From Janthinobacterium sp. 17J80-10 (lineage in GTDB: Bacteria > Pseudomonadota > Gammaproteobacteria > Burkholderiales > Burkholderiaceae_D): a stretch of DNA of 64,000 bases. The position numbers and the translations under genes were made by a program. The notes beneath the pieces were generated by a model. It saw only the letters and a program-made list of their open reading frames with translations. It was not told where the DNA came from and searched no databases. Shown here one piece after another: positions 60,752-64,000 of the stretch (positions are counted from its first letter, which is position 1; each line of letters starts with the position of its first letter). The stretch lies in assembly GCF_004114795.1 (NCBI RefSeq), contig NZ_CP035311.1, positions 1,736,001-1,800,000 on the forward strand. Reading direction: 5' to 3'.

Positions 60752-61474
60752 CTAGACCGGCTTGATTCGCACCAGCTTGCCGTCAACGACATGCAGGCCG
60801 CATTCCTTGGAGTCGGGCTGTTCCCACCACCAGCGGCCGGCGCGGATATCCTCGCCAGGCTGGATGGCGCGGGTGCAGGGTTCGCAGCCGATCGACGGAT
60901 AACCCTTGTCGTGCAACGGGTTGTAGGGCACGTCGTTGTCGCGGATATAACGCCAGACGTCTTCCTCCGACCAGTCGGCCAGGGGATTGAACTTCACCAT
61001 GCCGTGGGCCGGGTCGTCTTCCTGCACGTGCAGCTCGGCGCGGGTGGCGGCCTGGGCACGGCGCTGGCCGGTGATCCAGGCCTTCTTGCCGGCGAGGGCG
61101 CGGCCGAGCGGCTCGACCTTGCGGATGCGGCAGCATTCCTTGCGCATCTCGACGCTGTCGTAAAAGGCATTCAGGCCATGCGTGGCGACGTAGGCATCCA
61201 CTGCCTCTGGCTGCGGCTTGTACAGTGCAACTTCATAGGCGTAGCTTTGCTTGATGCGATCGATCATGCCCAGCGTCTCGGCGTGCAGGCGGCCGGTTTC
61301 CAGGCTGAAGATGCCGATCGGCAGGCCGCTGCGCAAAATCAGGTCGGTCAGCACCATGTCTTCGGCCGCGAGGCTCGATGCCAGCACGGCCGGCGTGAAG
61401 TCGCTGGCGATGCGACCCAGCGTCAGCTTGGTGTCGGCGACAAGCTTGTCGTAGACGCTCAGGGAATCACTCAC
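60752..61474 (-). CDS. cysH: Adenylyl-sulfate (APS) reductase, CysH family
   Basis: 240-aa assimilatory reductase converting APS to sulfite. The cluster-binding cysteines are present: ECCRIRKVEPL and GCEPCTRAI bind a 4Fe-4S cluster, which marks APS rather than PAPS reductase. The catalytic Cys is in SKECGLHV. The start is GTG at 61474, overlapping the DUF934 stop as GTGA. The absence of CysC in the operon agrees with APS as substrate. Confidence 0.94.
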   Translation of the reverse strand: MSDSLSVYDKLVADTKLTLGRIASDFTPAVLASSLAAEDMVLTDLILRSGLPIGIFSLETGRLHAETLGMIDRIKQSYAYEVALYKPQPEAVDAYVATHGLNAFYDSVEMRKECCRIRKVEPLGRALAGKKAWITGQRRAQAATRAELHVQEDDPAHGMVKFNPLADWSEEDVWRYIRDNDVPYNPLHDKGYPSIGCEPCTRAIQPGEDIRAGRWWWEQPDSKECGLHVVDGKLVRIKPV

Positions 61475-61992
61475 GCCGACGCCCCGTTGCGATGCACACG
61501 GCGGAACAGCGGTGCGCGGATATCCGTGGAATTCTGGTAAGGCTGGGTAAAATCGCCCAAGCCCTTCAGCGCATCATTGATGTCCTTGTCTTCACGCACG
61601 GCAAAGGCATTGAAGCCGGCGCGCTGCATGTAGAACAGCTGGTCGCGCAGGACGTCGCCAATGGCACGCAACTCACCCGTGTACTTCAGGCGCGAGCGCA
61701 GGTTATAGGCGATCGAATAGCCGCGGCCATCGGCGAATTTCGGGAAATTCACGGCGATCAGCGGCAGCTTCGCTGCGTCGTCCTTCAGGTCTTCGGCGCG
61801 CTCGTGACTGTCGATCCAGACGCCGACATCGCTGCGCGCGGCGAGGGTGGCGCGCTGGGCCAGCCATACCGTCAGCGGCACCAGGACCTTGCCGGGGGCA
61901 ACCGTTGCGCTTTCCGGCGCCTGGCCTTCTTCCAGCTTCAGGACAGTCCAGTCATCCGCCACGATCTGGCGGTCCTTGATGATGTTACGCAT
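61471..61992 (-). CDS. DUF934 family protein, sulfite reduction operon
   Basis: 173-aa protein of DUF934, which is found almost only beside siroheme sulfite reductases and CysH in proteobacteria. The conserved region PKFADGRGYSIAYNLRSRLKY (core: FADGRGYSIAY) and GDVLRDQLFYMQRAGFNAF are seen; no known catalytic motif is. A GGAGAAG ribosome site suits ATG 61992 (or 61998). The start lies inside the end of the sulfite reductase gene. It may help assemble or donate electrons to the sulfite reductase, but its function is not established. Confidence 0.88.
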   Translation of the reverse strand: MRNIIKDRQIVADDWTVLKLEEGQAPESATVAPGKVLVPLTVWLAQRATLAARSDVGVWIDSHERAEDLKDDAAKLPLIAVNFPKFADGRGYSIAYNLRSRLKYTGELRAIGDVLRDQLFYMQRAGFNAFAVREDKDINDALKGLGDFTQPYQNSTDIRAPLFRRVHRNGASA

Positions 61993-63679
61993 ACGCATCT
62001 TCTCCGTGCTGCAGTTCGGTTTTGATCGGGGTGGCATAGACATATTCCTTGAAAGGCGTAATGCCGATGCGGCGCACCGTGTCGATGAATTTTTCGTCTT
62101 CGGTGCGGTCGCGCACGTAGACTTGCAGGATGCGGTCGATCACTTCCGGCATCTGGCCGGCAGAGAACGACGGCCCGATGATCTTGCCGACGGCGATGTC
62201 GTTGCCCTGGGCGCCGCCCAGCGACACCTGGTACCACTCGCTGCCATCCTTGTCGACGCCGAGGATGCCGATGTTGCCGATGTGGTGGTGGCCGCAGGCA
62301 TTGATGCAACCCGAAATGTTCAGTTCGATCTCGCCGATGTCATGCAGGAAGTCGAGGTTGTCGAAACGCTCGGCGATGGCGCCGGCGATCGGGATCGACT
62401 TGGCATTGGCCAGCGAGCAGAAGTCGCCGCCAGGGCAGCAGATCATGTCGGTCAACAGACCGATATTCGGCGTGGCCAGGCCATGGGCCTTGGCTTCCTT
62501 CCACAGCGAAACCAGGTCGGCCTGGCGCACATCGGCCAGGATCAGGTTTTGCTCATGGGCGGAACGCAATTCGCCGAAGCTGTAGCGGTCGGCCAGGTCG
62601 GCGACGAATTCCATCTGGTCAGCGGTAATGTCGCCCGGCGGCACGCCGGTTTTCTTCAGCGACAGGACCACGGCGGCATAGCCCGGCACCTTATGCGCCT
62701 TGACGTTGCGCAGGACCCAGTTGGCGAAAGCCTTGTTGGTGGCTTTTTCCTGTTCGAAGGCAGCGTCGGAAGCGGGCAGCGTCAGGTAAGCCGGCGCCGT
62801 GAAGTAGGCAGCGACGCGCTGCAGTTCCTCGACTGTCAGGGTGGCTTCGCTATCCTTCAGGTCGACCCATTCGGCTTCAGTCTGGCGGGCGAATTCTTCC
62901 GCGCCCAGGGCTTTCAGCAGGATCTTGATGCGGGCCTTGTAGATATTGTCGCGGCGGCCATGCTGGTTGTAGACCCGCAGGATCGCTTCGATATAGGTCA
63001 GCGCGTGCTGCCAGGGCAGGAATTCGCGGATCGTGGCGCCGACCAGCGGGGTCCGGCCGAGGCCGCCGCCGACCATGACGCGGAAACCGATCTCGCCCTG
63101 GTCATTCCTGACGACGGTCAGGCCGATGTCGTGCATGCCGATGGCGGCGCGGTCTTCGACGGCGCCATTGATGGCGATCTTGAACTTGCGCGGCAGGTAG
63201 GCGAATTCGGGGTGGAAAGTGCTCCACTGGCGCAGGATTTCGCAATACGGGCGCGGATCGATGAGCTCGTCGGCGGCAACGCCGGCAAACTGGTCGGAAC
63301 TGATGTTGCGCACGCAATTGCCGGAAGTCTGGATCGCATGCATTTCAACGGTGGCCAGATCCGCCAGGATGGCAGGCGCGTCTTCCAGGTTGATCCAGTT
63401 GAACTGGATATTCTGGCGCGTGGTGAAGTGACCGTAGCCGCGGTCGTACTTGCGGGCGATATGCGCGAGCATGCGCATCTGCTTCGACGACAGCATGCCG
63501 TAAGGCACGGCAATGCGATGCATATAGGCGTGCCGCTGCATGTACAGGCCATTTTGCAGGCGCAGGATGCGGAATTCATCTTCGGTCAGTTCGTCCGAGA
63601 TGCGGCGGCGCACCTGGTCGCGGAACTGCGCAACGCGTTCCTGGATGATCTGGTGATCGTATTGGTCGTAGCGATACAT
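61985..63679 (-). CDS. Assimilatory sulfite (nitrite/sulfite) reductase, siroheme type
   Basis: 564-aa enzyme reducing sulfite to sulfide in six electron steps. Two pseudo-repeats of the ferredoxin-like sulfite/nitrite reductase half-domain are visible. The C-terminal cysteines CCPGGDFC and ISGCINACGHHH carry the 4Fe-4S-siroheme centre, and GHFTTRQNIQFNWI is the typical siroheme contact (core: TTRQNIQFN). The ATG at 63679 (MYRYDQYDH) has an AAGGA ribosome site 7 nt upstream. No flavoprotein partner is in the window, so ferredoxin or an unlinked reductase may supply electrons. Confidence 0.93.
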   Translation of the reverse strand: MYRYDQYDHQIIQERVAQFRDQVRRRISDELTEDEFRILRLQNGLYMQRHAYMHRIAVPYGMLSSKQMRMLAHIARKYDRGYGHFTTRQNIQFNWINLEDAPAILADLATVEMHAIQTSGNCVRNISSDQFAGVAADELIDPRPYCEILRQWSTFHPEFAYLPRKFKIAINGAVEDRAAIGMHDIGLTVVRNDQGEIGFRVMVGGGLGRTPLVGATIREFLPWQHALTYIEAILRVYNQHGRRDNIYKARIKILLKALGAEEFARQTEAEWVDLKDSEATLTVEELQRVAAYFTAPAYLTLPASDAAFEQEKATNKAFANWVLRNVKAHKVPGYAAVVLSLKKTGVPPGDITADQMEFVADLADRYSFGELRSAHEQNLILADVRQADLVSLWKEAKAHGLATPNIGLLTDMICCPGGDFCSLANAKSIPIAGAIAERFDNLDFLHDIGEIELNISGCINACGHHHIGNIGILGVDKDGSEWYQVSLGGAQGNDIAVGKIIGPSFSAGQMPEVIDRILQVYVRDRTEDEKFIDTVRRIGITPFKEYVYATPIKTELQHGEDAYA

Positions 63680-63711
63680 CTTCAATCCTTTATACGGCTT
63701 GATTATTATGT

Positions 63712-64000
63712 CTAGGTACTCAGTAACTTCACGGCGACGCCGGTCAGCGTGGTGGCCAGCAATGCACGCAACACCTTTTCCGGAATGGCACGGGATCCCA
63801 TTGCACCAAGCGTGATTCCGGGGACCGAACCGATCAGGAGCATCAGCAGCAAGCTCCAGTTGATCGAGCCGAGCCACCAGTGGCCGATGGCGGCAATGGC
63901 AGTCAGCGGGACGGCGTAAGCGATGTCGGTGCCGGCAATTTCGGCGGGCGACAGGCGAGGATACATCAGAACCAGCAGGGTCGCGCCGATCGCGCCGGCG
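63712..64000 (-). CDS. TauE/SafE family sulfite exporter or sulfate transporter, C-terminal part
   Basis: C-terminal 95 or so residues of a polytopic membrane protein. The start lies beyond the right edge. The helices and the LIGSVPGITLGAMGSRAIPEKVLRAL segment (core: GSVPGITLGA and SRAIPEKVLR) are characteristic of TauE/SafE proteins. It sits 32 bp ahead of the sulfite reductase gene, in the same direction, so it is probably the first known gene of the sulfate assimilation operon. A role in sulfate, sulfite or organosulfonate transport is inferred from family and context. Confidence 0.88.
   Translation of the reverse strand, partial: AGAIGATLLVLMYPRLSPAEIAGTDIAYAVPLTAIAAIGHWWLGSINWSLLLMLLIGSVPGITLGAMGSRAIPEKVLRALLATTLTGVAVKLLST

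Overview
The window reads as chromosomal DNA of a Gram-negative betaproteobacterium, most like the Oxalobacteraceae (Herbaspirillum/Collimonas/Herminiimonas relatives). The case rests on gene content and order: a YejABEF transporter, split ArnA, 4Fe-4S APS reductase with a DUF934 protein, the gloB-methyltransferase-rnhA-dnaQ block, LptFG, and GC-rich codon use in most genes. This placement is by pattern recognition, not by a search.

Layout, left to right. 1-838: start of a class A penicillin-binding protein. 995-4297: the three genes for selenoneine synthesis, selD/senC and senB leftward and senA rightward, with only 13 bp between the senB and senA starts. 4372-18574: housekeeping genes (DEAD-box helicase, fabI, yejABEF with a frameshifted yejA, mltD, an oxidoreductase behind an FNR/Anr-type box, gloB, a methyltransferase, rnhA, dnaQ, tRNA-Val). 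18575 to about 25830: a patchy, lower-GC accessory segment beside the tRNA. It holds a TetR-controlled SDR/MFS/thiolase set, a DUF2513 protein, a YnfA-MerR pair facing a MerF-like protein across a MerR-type promoter, and a broken nuclease-like gene. No integrase is visible.

25832-34253 is the most coherent catabolic system. It has an acyl-CoA ligase, an ACAD10/11-like acyl-CoA dehydrogenase, an APH-fold kinase, a DUF6285-like small protein, a histidine phosphatase, a periplasmic binding protein, and a convergent sigma-54 activator with a PrpR-type sensor domain. The gene set resembles the Pseudomonas putida lva (levulinate/4-hydroxyacid) pathway. Two near-perfect -24/-12 promoters (25772-25786 and 27569-27583) and three TTTC/GAAA dyads, one upstream of each promoter and one upstream of the activator, suggest one self-contained sigma-54 regulon.

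34357-45034 carries small envelope proteins, a patatin, a flavodoxin-like reductase, a CDF metal exporter, a lipoprotein resembling an M48 protease but lacking the first zinc histidine, a YihY/BrkB protein, a QseB/PmrA-like two-component system, and two orphan ABC binding proteins. The second of these is a close paralogue of the one in the catabolic locus. 45178-52400 is a complete-looking leftward operon for 4-amino-4-deoxy-L-arabinose modification of lipid A (arnT, arnE-like, arnB, arnC, formyltransferase, decarboxylase, arnD), with ArnA as two separate genes. 52645-57654 has xthA, pepA, lptFG and a CbiX-like chelatase. 57677-64000 is the leftward assimilatory sulfate reduction operon (TauE-like exporter, siroheme sulfite reductase, DUF934, APS reductase, cysD, cysN, SUMT).
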